Assembly (NCBI GenBank): GCA_023935145.1
Contig: CM043698.1
Span: 83,785,501-83,849,500 of the forward strand
From: Bretschneidera sinensis
Taxonomy: Eukaryota > Streptophyta > Magnoliopsida > Brassicales > Akaniaceae
Length of the DNA: 64,000 nt
Reading direction: 5' to 3'
Positions 33,762-44,345 of the stretch are shown one piece after another. Numbering within the stretch: position 1 is the stretch's first letter; each line of letters starts with the position of its first letter. Under the pieces are notes generated by a model that saw only the letters and a program-made list of their open reading frames with translations, was not told the origin of the DNA and searched no databases. Made by a program: the position numbers and the translations under genes.

Positions 33762-34342
33762 AATAGTCTATTGTATTTACGTCTACTATTGAACTGCATT
33801 AATTGGTTCAAAGATTTGTCTACCTATTAATGAAATTCTTGGTTCAAAGAATAAAATACAATTAGACTATGAGTGTTGCACTTTATAAGACCATCCATTA
33901 AATAATGTATCTACTTGTCATGAGTGAAGGATGGCTTAAGCCTTAATGAGTCCAAAGCACTTCCAGTGTGGGGTGACTGGTAAGAGCGCACCTAAAGGAC
34001 TCACCTATGTTAGGGTGGAGATTTGGTTGTCTCCTATGGAATCTAGATAAGTGGATTCCTAGAGTCCTCACTTAACCAAGATAAGCACATGGCCTTTAAT
34101 GTGCTAATTTTCAGGCAATGGTTAGATGATATGATAATTCAAGATATGGTTCACTATTCATACACATCTTTATTTAGTCTTTATATAGTTGTTGAATAAT
34201 TTTGTGAAGTGATAGTTCAAGACCTCATTCATTATATACTTTCACTTCTATTTAGTTGATCTAAGTAAAGATTCAAGTCTTCGAACATCTTTATAATGCA
34301 TAAAGGCTAAGGCTTTCTGATAAGATGGTTGGTTTGAAACTT
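33762..34342 (+). other. Copia-C 3' untranslated region
   Basis: About 580 bp between the pol stop and the polypurine tract. No ORF of note. It includes the word series TGACTGGTAAGAGCGCACC and repeated TTCAAGA/GGTTCA words. Typical length for the tail of such an element. Confidence 0.5.
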
Positions 34343-34350
34343 GTGGGGGA
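34343..34350 (+). other. Probable polypurine tract of copia-C
   Basis: GTGGGGGA in the context CTTGTGGGGGATTTT, which matches the usual copia context AAGTGGGGGATTG just before the 3' LTR. It would prime plus-strand DNA synthesis. Confidence 0.55.
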
Positions 34351-35079
34351 TTTTTAGAGTTTGGAAATTTCAAAGAGTTTTCTGAAATCACTTTACAAAG
34401 CTTTATAATCAGTTTCAAACCATATTTATTGAGACACAAATTCTAATACATTTTTTACAAGTATAAAACTAAACATCTTGGACCTTGGGGTTATGCACCT
34501 TTGAATCAAAGCAGGTTAAATGAATGAATCTTGAAAAATAAATGAATGGCTTCATGAATGAACTTGTGTGGTTCATGAATGAACTCCTAGAAATATATGT
34601 GACTCTTGAATTATGTGTAAACCTTTAATAATTCTCATTTGGTACATTAACCAATATATAGAATTATGTAAGGTTCATGAACCAAATGTGGCTTTTGGGT
34701 TGCTCCTAAACTCTATAACTAAAGCCTTAGTCCAGCACTCTAGATACCAATAAGAAAAGTGAGAGAACACAAACATTCCATTCAAGGTAAGCCTAAAGTG
34801 TTTGAGAGATAGTGGTCCTCAAACTAAGCCTAAAAAATATTGTGTGATTGTGATCCACAATAAGACAGATTGTAGAGTTTGATTTGCGTTCTTAGAGAGC
34901 TTTGGAGTATTGCTGTTTAGAGTGTTTGGTAGGTGCACACCATCACTCAATTGTTGTTCCTGGATGCGATTTGGTCGTCAGATCCTTACACATGAATTAA
35001 GCTGAATAACATCTTAAGGGTGGCGTTCAAGGACGCACAACAATTTCATTCTTATAGTTTTTGCCACTTTGTTCCAACA
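34351..35079 (+). repeat. Probable 3' LTR of copia-C
   Basis: From just after the polypurine tract to GTTCCAACA, the usual end of LTRs in this copia group (compare copia-D 38728 and copia-F 60212). The expected TGTTGG start is eroded to TTTTAG. No second copy is available in the window for comparison, so the boundaries are inferred. Confidence 0.45.
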
Positions 35080-35924
35080 TATAGAATAACAACTAACACA
35101 CATGGAGCTTGGTAGTAATTTTCATTTTGGTCATAAGAGTTATCAACTTTACAGGTGATAATTGACTTGCAACTACATGATCTAAACTACTCAGTGTCTT
35201 GAAAAATATAATATTACATAAGAAATTGTTCTCCAAATTACATTACAACAAATAACGCAACTAAATAAACACCTAGAAGTTGTTCCACTTCGTAAAAGCT
35301 CTATGCTTACCATTCATATCTATCATTGTTTGAACTTGTGAGATTGAAGCCAAAATTCCCTGTTGATTCCTACCATGCATAAGACATGTCATTCGTACAA
35401 AATATATATGCATGACAAAATTTGTAGGATGGAAAGAAAAGCTTAGACCAACTTACTTGACTTTCACTAGGATTAAGTCGTGGTTCTAAATGAAATATAT
35501 TCAAGACCACGTTTCATATCATATGTAGCATGAAATAAATGTATATACAGTCATTGTTTCTAGAGATATGATACACACATATTAAGTGAAAGTTGAAAAT
35601 TACTACTCGTATATACATGTTGAGACATTTGTGTTGGTAGTTGTGGCAAGTAAAATCCGTTTTTATGGCATTCTCAAAGAAGAAAAACTCTGCATATATC
35701 ATAAGTGTTAAACTAAAAGGTTATAGAACAAAAAATTTTTAAAATGCTAATGCAAGAAGCATACTTAATATAAATTTCCATGATAATGTGATATATCAAG
35801 TTGAGAGGCTGCTTGTGAGGAACTACCCATTTTCACCTTCTTTAATTTTCCTAAATAAAAAAAATTATATCAATAATCAACTAATTCAATAAGGTAAATA
35901 AAAGTATACTTTTGAGATATTTTA
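35080..35924. other. AT-rich non-coding DNA
   Basis: Nothing recognisable in about 840 bp. A 62-codon minus-strand ORF at 35514-35702 resembles no family. Probably host DNA downstream of the FAR1-like relic. Confidence 0.5.
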
Positions 35925-37100
35925 GTGATTATACAAAGAAAACTTACAGGAAGTTGATTTCTCATTTGGTGTCGTTTTCTTACTTTTTTCGAAATGTCCA
36001 TGTAACCTTTTATTTGATACACCTTTTGATTTTACTAGTGCAAGAATAAATATTGACATCTCATTAAGTGTATCGTCCGCCTCCACATTATCATCTACTG
36101 CCACATTAGTATCACCATTCAAACTTAATTTTTTTAAATAGCCAAGCAAATGAGGTAGTTGTCTCATTCAACAGGAAGGCACACCCAAACATTACATTTT
36201 TTCAGTGATGGTTAACACCTATAAATGGAGAACATATCAAATTGTATCTTTTTGTGCGATAAGTGGTATCAAATATAACAATATCTCCAGAAAAGTCATA
36301 ATCCATCCTCATTCTTTCATCTTTCCAAAAAAAAATTTCATTTGGACCCTCTTGATCTAATTGTATATCATGGAAAAACATAGAATCTTTTTGTATTTTT
36401 CTTCTTGAAGTATTTCATCAAGCTTTGAGCGTCTCCTACCTCTACGAACACAACCTTTTACTAGTTCACATGGTTATATCAATCTCATTGTGTAAATCCC
36501 ACATTTCCAACCCCGCTACATCTCAAATTAAATTGTAAACTTTATTGGTACTTATGTCTGTATTAACCATAATAATTATGAAACTAGCTTTTACCTTTGT
36601 TATTTTCCTTCCAAATCTTAGTAAATGTATATTTTTTACGTTATGCTCAACAACAAACTTAGTGACTACCCACCAACCATCCTTTACCGTAAATCGTATC
36701 ATTGTCTTGCACCTACATCTAATATCCAATCTATTATAACTTCTTATCTCACAAGGATTTGGATCATTCTTAAAATCTTATTTTGAATACACATAATCTT
36801 TTAAAAGAACGGTCCTTATCCGTACAGAATATCTTCCTTTTTTTTTTCAAACACTAAAACCTTTTTTAAAGGCATACTTATTGTATAAATTGTATGAATC
36901 TTCTTCACACTAAAAACTAATTTTCCAAGCAAGTCATCTTCCATATTCTCATCACTCTTCTCGTAAGAGATAAATGATGGGTTCAAGTGAAAGGAATTTA
37001 TCTCTTGATTATGATCATTCAATTTAAAGGAATTGATTTCTTCAACCTCTTCTTCATTTGATTCAATGGATTTTTCTACTTTGGGTAATCACATCTTAAA
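35925..37100 (-). pseudogene. FAR1/FHY3-related (FRS) pseudogene
   Basis: Read leftwards from about 37100. An acidic N terminus (SIESNEEEVEEINSFKLN) comes first, then a FAR1 DNA-binding domain in pieces: LLGKLVFSVKKIHTIYTIS (36880-36930) and CRCKTMIRFTVKDGWWVVTKFVVEHN (36640-36720, split over motifs). Next is the start of a MULE transposase-type domain with RMDYDFSGDIVIFDTTYRT, ICSPFIGVNHH and MFGCAFLLNETTTSFAWLF (36140-36320). FRS proteins are transcription factors derived from Mutator transposases. Stops, frameshifts and loss of the C-terminal half and SWIM finger show it is dead. It is the only host-type coding relic here that can be named, though a MULE transposase itself is the alternative. 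Confidence 0.75.
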
Positions 37101-37665
37101 AGCTGCTTCTTAATTTTTTTTTTAATTCTATATACTTTAACTTATAGGGACAAGTTTTCCAAGACTTGAAAACTGTAACTCTTATCAATAATTTTTTGAT
37201 TTAGAAAAGAACAAAACATTCAAGTGATGGTAGCCATATACTAACCAATAATAAGGCAAAGTCACAAGGAAGAAGCAATTAACTAAGTAATACAAGGGAC
37301 AAAAGCATTTTCACTGTTCTAAAGACTTGCAAATAAATAGTATTGCAATATATATTGGAAAAAAAATGAGTAAGAGACATAACTCATCTCAAACAAGCAG
37401 TACAGATTAAAACAAAAAAAAAATGTACAATTTAATAAACTAATATGATATATTTTTTTAATATAAAAAATCAGTCTATATACTAAAGAATATATGTAAA
37501 CATAATTTGGAACTTGAATTCATACCTTATTCATGCATTATTGTAATTGTCTTGTCTTTATCCATGATAATAAGTAGATCCTCAAGTTATTTGGTGGAAT
37601 AAAAATGAGTAAAACGTCACAAAGGAAGACTTGGTGTGATTTTTGCTTCAAAGATCCATCCTTAG
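37101..37665. other. AT-rich non-coding DNA before copia-D
   Basis: About 565 bp with A-runs and no ORF of interest. Probably the 5' flank of the FRS relic. Ends at CTTAG, where the copia-D LTR starts. Confidence 0.5.
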
Positions 37666-38728
37666 TGTTGGTATTTGTCTAAGGTTTGCACAGGTCCAAC
37701 CATGGTTTAAAAATGGTTAAAATCCCAACCAAATGTGGAGTATCAAAGTTCAGCAAGTTAAAAGGTTGCACACAAGTTTATGCATCAATTTGGAGCAAGG
37801 GAAGGCCATGCGCACTAGTGTGTGCACTTCTGCACACAAGCTGAGAAAGTGTGCGCACAGCAAGAAGTGTGCCAGGTCCGGGTCAGCACCGCACCACTTA
37901 GAACCAGCGTCGTGCCCTCCAGAATGATGTACTCTAGGATAGCACCAGCGCCTAGGTGCCCAAAATCCAGCACCGTGCCCTCCAGTGTGTTGCACATCAG
38001 GTGCGCACTAGCGCCTAGGCGCCCAGCAGCCAGCACCGCACCGCCCAGAGACTTCACAAGCTCACTCTGCCCCAGCGCCAAGGCGCCAGGCACAACAAGG
38101 CACACGTGGGTAAAATGACTTAGGACTCTCCAAAGTGTGTGTGTGCAAGACCAAAACACACAGCACCACTTAGAGAATGATGAAGGGCTAAGATTAAAAG
38201 AAGATCATAATCAAAGGGTGGAGATTGATTCACAAGAATGTCCAAGAAGTGAATGGCTATAAAAGGGGTTCCGTAGCCTCATTCTTCATATATAGAATAA
38301 GAGAAAGTTGTGATATTGTGAGATCAATTGTAAACACATAGAGAGAATTATATGAGAGACATAAACACAAGAAGGACTCTTTGTAGTGAGGTTGGTTGTA
38401 AAAGAAGAGAGGTTAGTAGAGAATTGATAGAAAGCATTGTACTAGGTCTATCACTTTCTCGTTCTCTTTTTGGTTTCTTTAAGAACTTGAGTTTCTTGAA
38501 GGGGATTGTTGTAAACTTGTAAGAACCATTGATTTAGTGCAGAGAGTTCGGAGGAACTCACGGGGACGTAGGCACATTGTCGAATCTCGATAACAAATTG
38601 CTTGTCCTTTTTCTTTCTTTGATTTTCTGTTCTTGTGTTCGATTGCTGAAATTATTTTTACAAGTCATTCTAGACTTGGATGTTTGGAAGATCACCACCT
38701 GGGTATCTTGTCAAGGTGATTTCCAACA
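37666..38728 (+). repeat. Copia-D 5' LTR
   Basis: Starts TGTTGGTATTTGTCTAAGG and ends GGTGATTTCCAACA. About 1060 bp. A GC-rich segment (37850-38100) with repeated AGCGCC/CCAGCACCG words precedes a TATA box at 38258. An ORF of 98 codons there is only a by-product of the GC content. The start and end words are shared with copia-F (59361-60212) and the inverted LTR (42074-42931). Confidence 0.85.
38258..38265 (+). promoter_or_regulatory. TATA box of copia-D LTR
   Basis: TATAAAAG, downstream of the GC-rich segment and about 470 bp before the LTR end. Same relative place as TATATAAA in copia-F (59763). Confidence 0.5.
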
Positions 38729-38729
38729 G

Positions 38730-38783
38730 TGGTATCGGAGCTTTGGACAGTAGTATCAGAGCTGCACAGCTGGGTATCGGAGT
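38730..38783 (+). other. Triple tRNA-iMet primer-binding-site-like array
   Basis: TGGTATCGGAGC starts 2 bp inside the LTR end (38730-38741) and corresponds to the standard copia site TGGTATCAGAGC. Two more copies follow at exact 21-bp steps: TAGTATCAGAGC (38751-38762) and GGGTATCGGAGT (38772-38783). Copia-F and the inverted LTR copy also have three. Only the first is in the standard position. Confidence 0.75.
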
Positions 38784-38989
38784 AAGAACAAGAAGGTGAC
38801 GGAGCCAAGACTCCAAGAATCAAAGATCAACTTCTTGAGTGATTCAAGAACAGTGTAAAGATCAAGATCTAATCGTGTTCTTGAAGGCTAATTCAAGAAT
38901 GGTGTTAAGATCTATCTTCGATCTGTGTTCTTGAGGTTGAAGAAAGCATTTGTGGGTAGTGCATAAATCTGGGATCTTGTCCGCAAAAG

Positions 38990-39753
38990 ATGGCTTCAAA
39001 TTTCTATGTAGAGAAGTTTAATGGAAATGGAGACTTTGCTCTTTGGAAGCGGTTGATCAAGGCTATTCTAATGTAACAGAAAGTGGACTTGGCTCTTGGA
39101 GAAGATGATGCTTTTCTAGGAAGTGTCACGGAGGATCAGCGGATTGAGATGAAGAAGATGGTTTATAACACCATTTTCTTGCACTTGTCGGATAATGTCA
39201 CAAGGGAGTGAGGAGAATCGAAAGATCCAGCTGCAATATAGAAGAAACTAGATGAGTTGTTTCTTGACAAGGCTCTCCCGGATAAGAGGTATCTTCGTAA
39301 ACGAATCTTTGCTTTTAAAGTTGATCCTAAGAAAGAGTTGCAAGATAATCTTGATGCCAAGATAAGGAGTGCATCAAGTAGTAAAGGGTTGTTCTTTAAA
39401 AGAAGGCCAGCAATTCGGTATGGCAGCAACCATGGCTACTACCGGGACAGAGGTAGAGGAGAGAGCCATGGGAGAGTACACAGCAGCATGCATGGCTACT
39501 ACCGGGACAGAGGTAGAGGAGAGAGCCATGGGAGAGTGCACAGTAGCATGCATGGCTACTACCGGGATAGAGGTAGAGGAGAGAGCCATGGGAGAATGCA
39601 TTTCAAACTGAGATTTGGAGGGAAGAGCTGCTACTACTGCCGTAAGGAGGGTCATATCAAGAAATATTACAAGAAGATGACAAGGGATAGAGGAGGAAGC
39701 CATACCAAGAATGGAGAGGCTTCGGTTGCCAAAACAGAATAGCAAGATGGTGA
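38990..39753 (+). pseudogene. gag: Copia-D shortened Gag with 20-residue repeats
   Basis: Starts ATG at 38990 (FYVEKFNGNGDFALWK), with a stop at about 39076 where copia-F has one too. It runs through FLHLSDNVT and KLDELFL to YLRKRIFAFKVDPKKELQDNLDAK. Normal Gags of this group have about 100 more residues here; instead the frame goes straight to GLFFKRRPAIRYGSN and three 60-bp repeats. Zinc knuckle CYYCRKEGHIKKYY has Tyr for the last Cys. The repeat is Arg/Gly-rich, which could bind RNA, but that is inference. Confidence 0.8.
39431..39610 (+). repeat. 60-bp coding tandem repeat, 3 copies
   Basis: Units start at 39431, 39491 and 39551, each coding HGYYRDRGRGESHGRVHSSM or a near variant. The first two are almost identical in DNA. 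The step is a multiple of three, so the frame is kept. Copia-F has four diverged units of the same repeat at 60934-61150. Confidence 0.95.
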
Positions 39754-41947
39754 TGTTCTTGTTGTGTGCTCGGGTGTGAGCAAGGGGCAAGAAGGTAGCG
39801 GGAAATAGATCTCGGATACCGGGTGCACTCATTACATGTGCCCTCACCGGAGTTGGTTCAAGAATTTCAAGGAAACCAAAGATGAAAAGGTTTTCTTGGG
39901 GAATGATATTTCTTACCAAGTGAGAGGCACGGAAGATATCCAGGTGAGGATGTTTGATGGAGTCACAAGGCTGCTGAAAAATGTGAGGTATCTCTCGGAT
40001 TTAAGGAGGAATTTGATCTCATTGGGGCAGCTAGATTCCATGGGGCACACATGCAAAGTAAAGGGTGGAAAGATTAAGGTGGCCAAGGGATCTTTGGTAG
40101 TGATCAAGGCAGTAAGAAACAATGGACTCTATGAGATGATCGGAGAGATAGAAATCAAGGATCAAGCAGCAAGCTTGATGGCTGAGATGGATAGGGCAGC
40201 CCTTTGGCATACTCGCTTGGGACATATGAGCGAAGAGGGCCTGCAAGTTCTCAGCAAGGATGGCCTACTTGGTGGAGACAAAGTAGAGGAACTTGATTTT
40301 TGCGAGTGTTGTGTTCTTGAGAAGCAACACCGGGTTAGTTTCAACACCAGAGTGTACAAGACTACGGGGATTCTTAACTACGTTCATGCAGACCTTTGGG
40401 GACCAGCAAGGACACCAACACAGGGAGGTAACATTTACTTTCTGTCTTTAATTGATGATTATTCAAGAAGAGTGTGGGTTTATTTGCTTAGAAATAAATC
40501 AGATTCCTTGAATAAGTTAGTGGTGTGGAAAGGGCTGGTTAAGACTGAAATAGGTAGAGTAGTTAAGGAGATAAGAACTGATAATGGCTTAGAAGTTTTT
40601 AACCAAGAACTTGATCAATTCTGTAGGTTAAATGGCATTCTAAGACATAGGACAGTTGTGGAAACCCCTAAGCAAAGTGGAATTGCTGAGTGGATGAATA
40701 AGACCCTTATGGAAAAGGTTAGGTGCATGTAAATAGGATCCGGGTTACCAAAATATTTTTGGGGAAAAGCTGTGGCTACAGCTGCATACTTGATAAATAG
40801 ATCACCCTCTAGAGCTTTAGAGCTCAAGACTCCCATGGAGATGTGGAGTGGAAAACCCCCTGAATTAAGCAACCTAAGGACTTTTGGGTGTGCAGCATAT
40901 GCACATCAAAATGAGGATAAACTTGACCCTAGATCTAGAAAATGTATATTTCTAGGATATGGTGATGGGGTTAAGGGATATATGTTGTGGTCCTTAGAAA
41001 AGAAGGGCATGAAACTGATTATAAGTAGGGATATTATTTTTAATGAATTATTATTTCCCTACTTGGAGAAAACTAACCCTGCAGGGGCTAGTGAGCAAAC
41101 CAGTTTAGTTCTTGTGGAGCATCACATCAAGGAGAACTCGGTTCAGGTAGAGTAAAGGAAGCAAGATGGTTTGGACCAGGTAGAGCCCTTGGATGAAGGT
41201 CAAGCTCAAGAAACTCAAGAAGAGACTGAACAAGAAGAGGTTGATGCATCAAGTTGGAATGACTACTAGCTCACAAGAGACCGGGGAAGGAGAGTGGTTA
41301 GACCACCTTCAAGATATAGGTTTGTGGATGTTGCGGATGCAGTAACTGCTTGGACAGAAGGAGAGATGAGTGAACAAGAGACTTACTCGGATGCCATGGA
41401 GTGTAAGGATTCGCCAAGGTGGAAGCTAGCTATGGAGGAAGAAATGGATTCTTTGAGGAAGAACAACTTCTGGGAATTGGTGAAAATTCTAGGAAAGCAG
41501 AAAGTTGTGGAATGTAAGTGCACTTATAAGATCAAAGAAGGGTGACCTCTAGGAGATGAAGTCTGGAACAAAGCTAGGCTGGTGGCGAATGGGTTCATAA
41601 GAAGAGAAGACATAGGTTTCACAGAAACTTTCTCACCTGGACACAAGGTGGAGAAGATGGTGAGTATCCTCATCTTTGTCAATGATGTGCTGTTGGTTTA
41701 GAATAGCAGGGAGAGGATAGAAAGGTTTACATCTTAACTCATTGAGGAGTTCGAGAGGAATGATCTCAGCCTTACACAAAAGATCCTTGGGATGTGTAGA
41801 ATCCAAGAAAAGGAGAGAAACCGGTTGAGGGTTTCTTGGGCAATGGGTGTTCTCAGCAAATTTGTGAGTAATCTCGGAAAGAAGTATTTGCTTGGGATGA
41901 AGAGGATGCTGAGCTATTTGAAGGGTCAGTGGCAGCCGGTGGAACCT
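39754..41947 (+). pseudogene. pol: Copia-D protease, integrase and deleted RT
   Basis: Same frame as Gag. Protease ISDTGCTHYMCPH (DTG at 39815). Pre-integrase LWHTRLGHMSEEGLQVLS. Integrase Asp in VHADLWGPA, Asp in IRTDNGLEVF and Glu in SGIAEWMNKTL; all three catalytic residues are present. Then FGCAAYAHQNEDKLDPRS and KGYMLWSLEKKGMKLIISRD. RT begins with WKLAMEEEMDSLRKNNFWEL, CTYKIKEG and FTETFSP and then jumps to GHKVEKMVSILIFVNDVLL. The block with RT motif A (QLDVKTAF in relatives) is missing, and YVDD reads FVND. Connection and RNase H parts stop at LSYLKGQ near 41935. It ends at the inverted leader junction. The enzyme could not polymerise. Confidence 0.85.
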
Positions 41948-42073
41948 TAAAAACCCGATCAAATCTTGATCTATACTCCATTCTTGAATCACTCAAGAAG
42001 TTTCCTTTGATTCTTGGAGTCTTGCTCCGATACCCCCTGTTCAACTCTGATACCCGCGAGCTCTGATACCACT
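41948..42073 (-). other. Inverted leader and priming sites of a copia-D/F family member
   Basis: Minus-strand leader matching those of copia-D and copia-F (ATTCAAGAA, GATCAAGATTTGATC-like words). It has three priming-site-like 12-mers on the minus strand: TGGTATCAGAGC (42060-42071), GGGTATCAGAGT (42044-42055) and GGGTATCGGAGC (42024-42035). No gag follows on its strand because the junction with copia-D is at about 41947. Confidence 0.75.
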
Positions 42074-42931
42074 ATCAGAAAATCACTTTCTTGCGGAATC
42101 CCATGTTGTGATCTTTCCAAACACCAAAGTCTAGAATGACTTGTAATAAACAGCAATCATACCAATCAAAGAAAGAACAAAAGCAATTGTTATCGAGGTT
42201 CGACAATGTGCCTACATCCCTGTGAACTCCTCCGAGCTCTCTGAACTAAATCAATGAGTTCTTACAATTATAGTAACACCTCTTCAAGAACCCTCTTGTT
42301 CTTGAAGAACGAAAGAAGTAAAGAAGAAAGTGATAAGAACTAAGTGTTTCCCCGGAATTTTCCCCAAGAAAATTCCAATTACATAGCCCTTGAATCCCCA
42401 ATCTATACTACTCTCTCTCTAAACAACCAGCCTCTTTTCAATGAGTCTCTCTTATGTTTAGTGTCTTTGCACTCTCACACACCATGTGTTCTGTTTCATA
42501 CACACTTGCACACTTCTTGATGCTCACATGTTGTTCTGAATTGCTCCTAGATGATCCTTTATATAGTGCAACCACTTCTTGAACCAATCTTGAAGACAAT
42601 CTCAACCTTTAGATCTTGAGGACCAAACAATCATAGCCCTTTAACAAGTCTAAGTAATCTTATGCATTTTAACCAAGTCCCACGCACCTTTCAACATGCA
42701 AAATCAGAGGCATCAGGTGTGTATGGCGCCGCGGCCCAGACCAGGGCAGGCCGTAGTGCACAACAAGGCTGAAAACCTCCAGTTGCTGGGCGCCACGGTG
42801 CACACCTCCCTGTGCCACAGTGCACACCTGGGGGGAGCACTTCCATCTTTGCTCCTTTACTAGAGGCCACGGCACACACCTACATCTGATGCCGAATTTT
42901 TCTCTCTTTAGTTCTTAGACAAATCCCAACA
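42074..42931 (-). repeat. Inverted LTR of the copia-D/F family
   Basis: Plus-strand end TTAGACAAATCCCAACA (42931) is the complement of the family LTR start TGTTGGGATTTGTCTAA. The inner end is TATCAGAAAATCACTTTC, a worn form of the family end. TATA-type word TATATAAA on the minus strand at 42558-42565. The GC-rich segment is at 42700-42890. It resembles copia-F's LTR as much as copia-D's, so it need not be copia-D's own partner. Confidence 0.8.
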
Positions 42932-44345
42932 TATTTAGACTTAAACATATAAAGTCTCCCAAATATAATTTTTCAGTATAATCAATTCATGTATGCACTA
43001 ATATAATGGTGATATATATACACTAATGCACTCAAAGCAGCCACCGATACATATAAGAGTTACTTGTTATCATAAAATGATTACAAGTCTTTTACATGTC
43101 AATATTCTATGAATTATCATTACAAGTCATTTGCATACAAGCCTTTTATAATCAAATATAAATCAATGTAACAATATTATATGTAGAAGTAAAGCATGGT
43201 AATCCCATTTACTTTTATTCAATAATCCATTTGGACTAGTAAATTTTTAAAGAAAAACTTTTCAAGCATTAATAAAATATGCACCCAGTTTCCATTTAAA
43301 CCACCAATTAATGATCTTTTATGTCGCACATAAACATTTCATTATGTTTTTTTGTTAATACTACAATGATTAGTAGCTTAATTTTGTTTATTTATTTAGA
43401 ATTTAAAATATAATCAATATGTAATACCTAAGCATATAATCTTACAAGCATATGTAAATACATTACAAACAATCTGAACCTTTAACACGGTAAGGACTAA
43501 GGAATAATCATAATAATCATGATTTCTATTTTTTCAAAAAATAATCTTTTTTATTATTTTATTATGTTTTTCTTTTTCATCCATCAAGACCACCATCAAT
43601 CCATCATCACCTTTTCTTTTCTTTTCACTTTCAATTATTTTTCTTTCTCCATAAAGAAAGAATTTTTTTTATTATTTTAATATAAAAGGAGTTTTGCTAA
43701 AGATGGAGAACTGTTCATATTCTCCAAATACCCGCTATATAACCCGCAAAAACCCAACATATCTAGCCAATTTAATAAAAAAAACTAACAATTGATCTTG
43801 ATTACAAACACCCGAAATCAAGATCCCAATGATTACTTCAATGATACAATGTAATAAACTAAGAATTCAAGCAAGAATTTGCAAGAACCATGTATGGTAT
43901 AAAACCCATGTATGTTATTTCAATTTTCGTTAAAATATTGTTTAGTCAAATATTAAACAAATGAATCTTGATTTTAGATGTCCGTAATGAGAGCATGGGA
44001 ATTAATTTCTTCAAGTAATACTAAGAATCATGATCTAAGCATATAACAAAACCGGGTCAAACACGAAATCCATTTCTGAAGACACCTTTTTTCTTTCACT
44101 CAATTTTCAAGTATCTTGATTCAACTAACATACATATTATATCACTTCAAAAACTGAGAATCCAAATATGATTTTATAGATCAATCAATATTTCAGAAGA
44201 TTATCACAAAAAATCTCTAGATAGAATCTGACCAAAACTCTAATAGAAAATAATATTCTTATATATATATATACTAATTAAAATATACGTAAACCAACAC
44301 TGAAACTAGCTAAGGTATGAAAGTACAATTTCTCAAAAACCCACA
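42932..44345. other. AT-rich non-coding DNA
   Basis: About 1.4 kb without an ORF worth reporting. Contains T-runs, polypyrimidine stretches (43600-43660) and a short (AT)n at 44262-44276. May be the distal part of the minus-strand CACTA relic, but no CACTA end could be placed with confidence. Confidence 0.5.

Larger units (their letters stand above)
37666..41947 (+). mobile_element. Copia-D: internally deleted Tnt1-like copia element
   Basis: 5' LTR (37666-38728), triple initiator-Met priming sites, and a gag-pol that is a single frame from 38990 with stops but no frameshift seen to about 41950. The frame lacks the central part of Gag and the N-terminal half of RT, exactly as in copia-F. It breaks off within RNase H and joins an inverted leader and LTR of the same family (41948-42931). 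It is therefore non-autonomous and has lost its own 3' end. Confidence 0.82.

Noticed and set aside
37750..38159. GC-rich ORFs of 81-114 codons on both strands in the copia-D LTR
   Set aside because: Low-complexity LTR U3 sequence; open frames follow from GC content. No family resemblance.
39369..39919. ORFs opposite or out of phase with the copia-D gag repeats (80 and 181 codons)
   Set aside because: Shadows: the repeat unit is a multiple of three, so other frames stay open as well. The Gag frame continues into protease; these do not.
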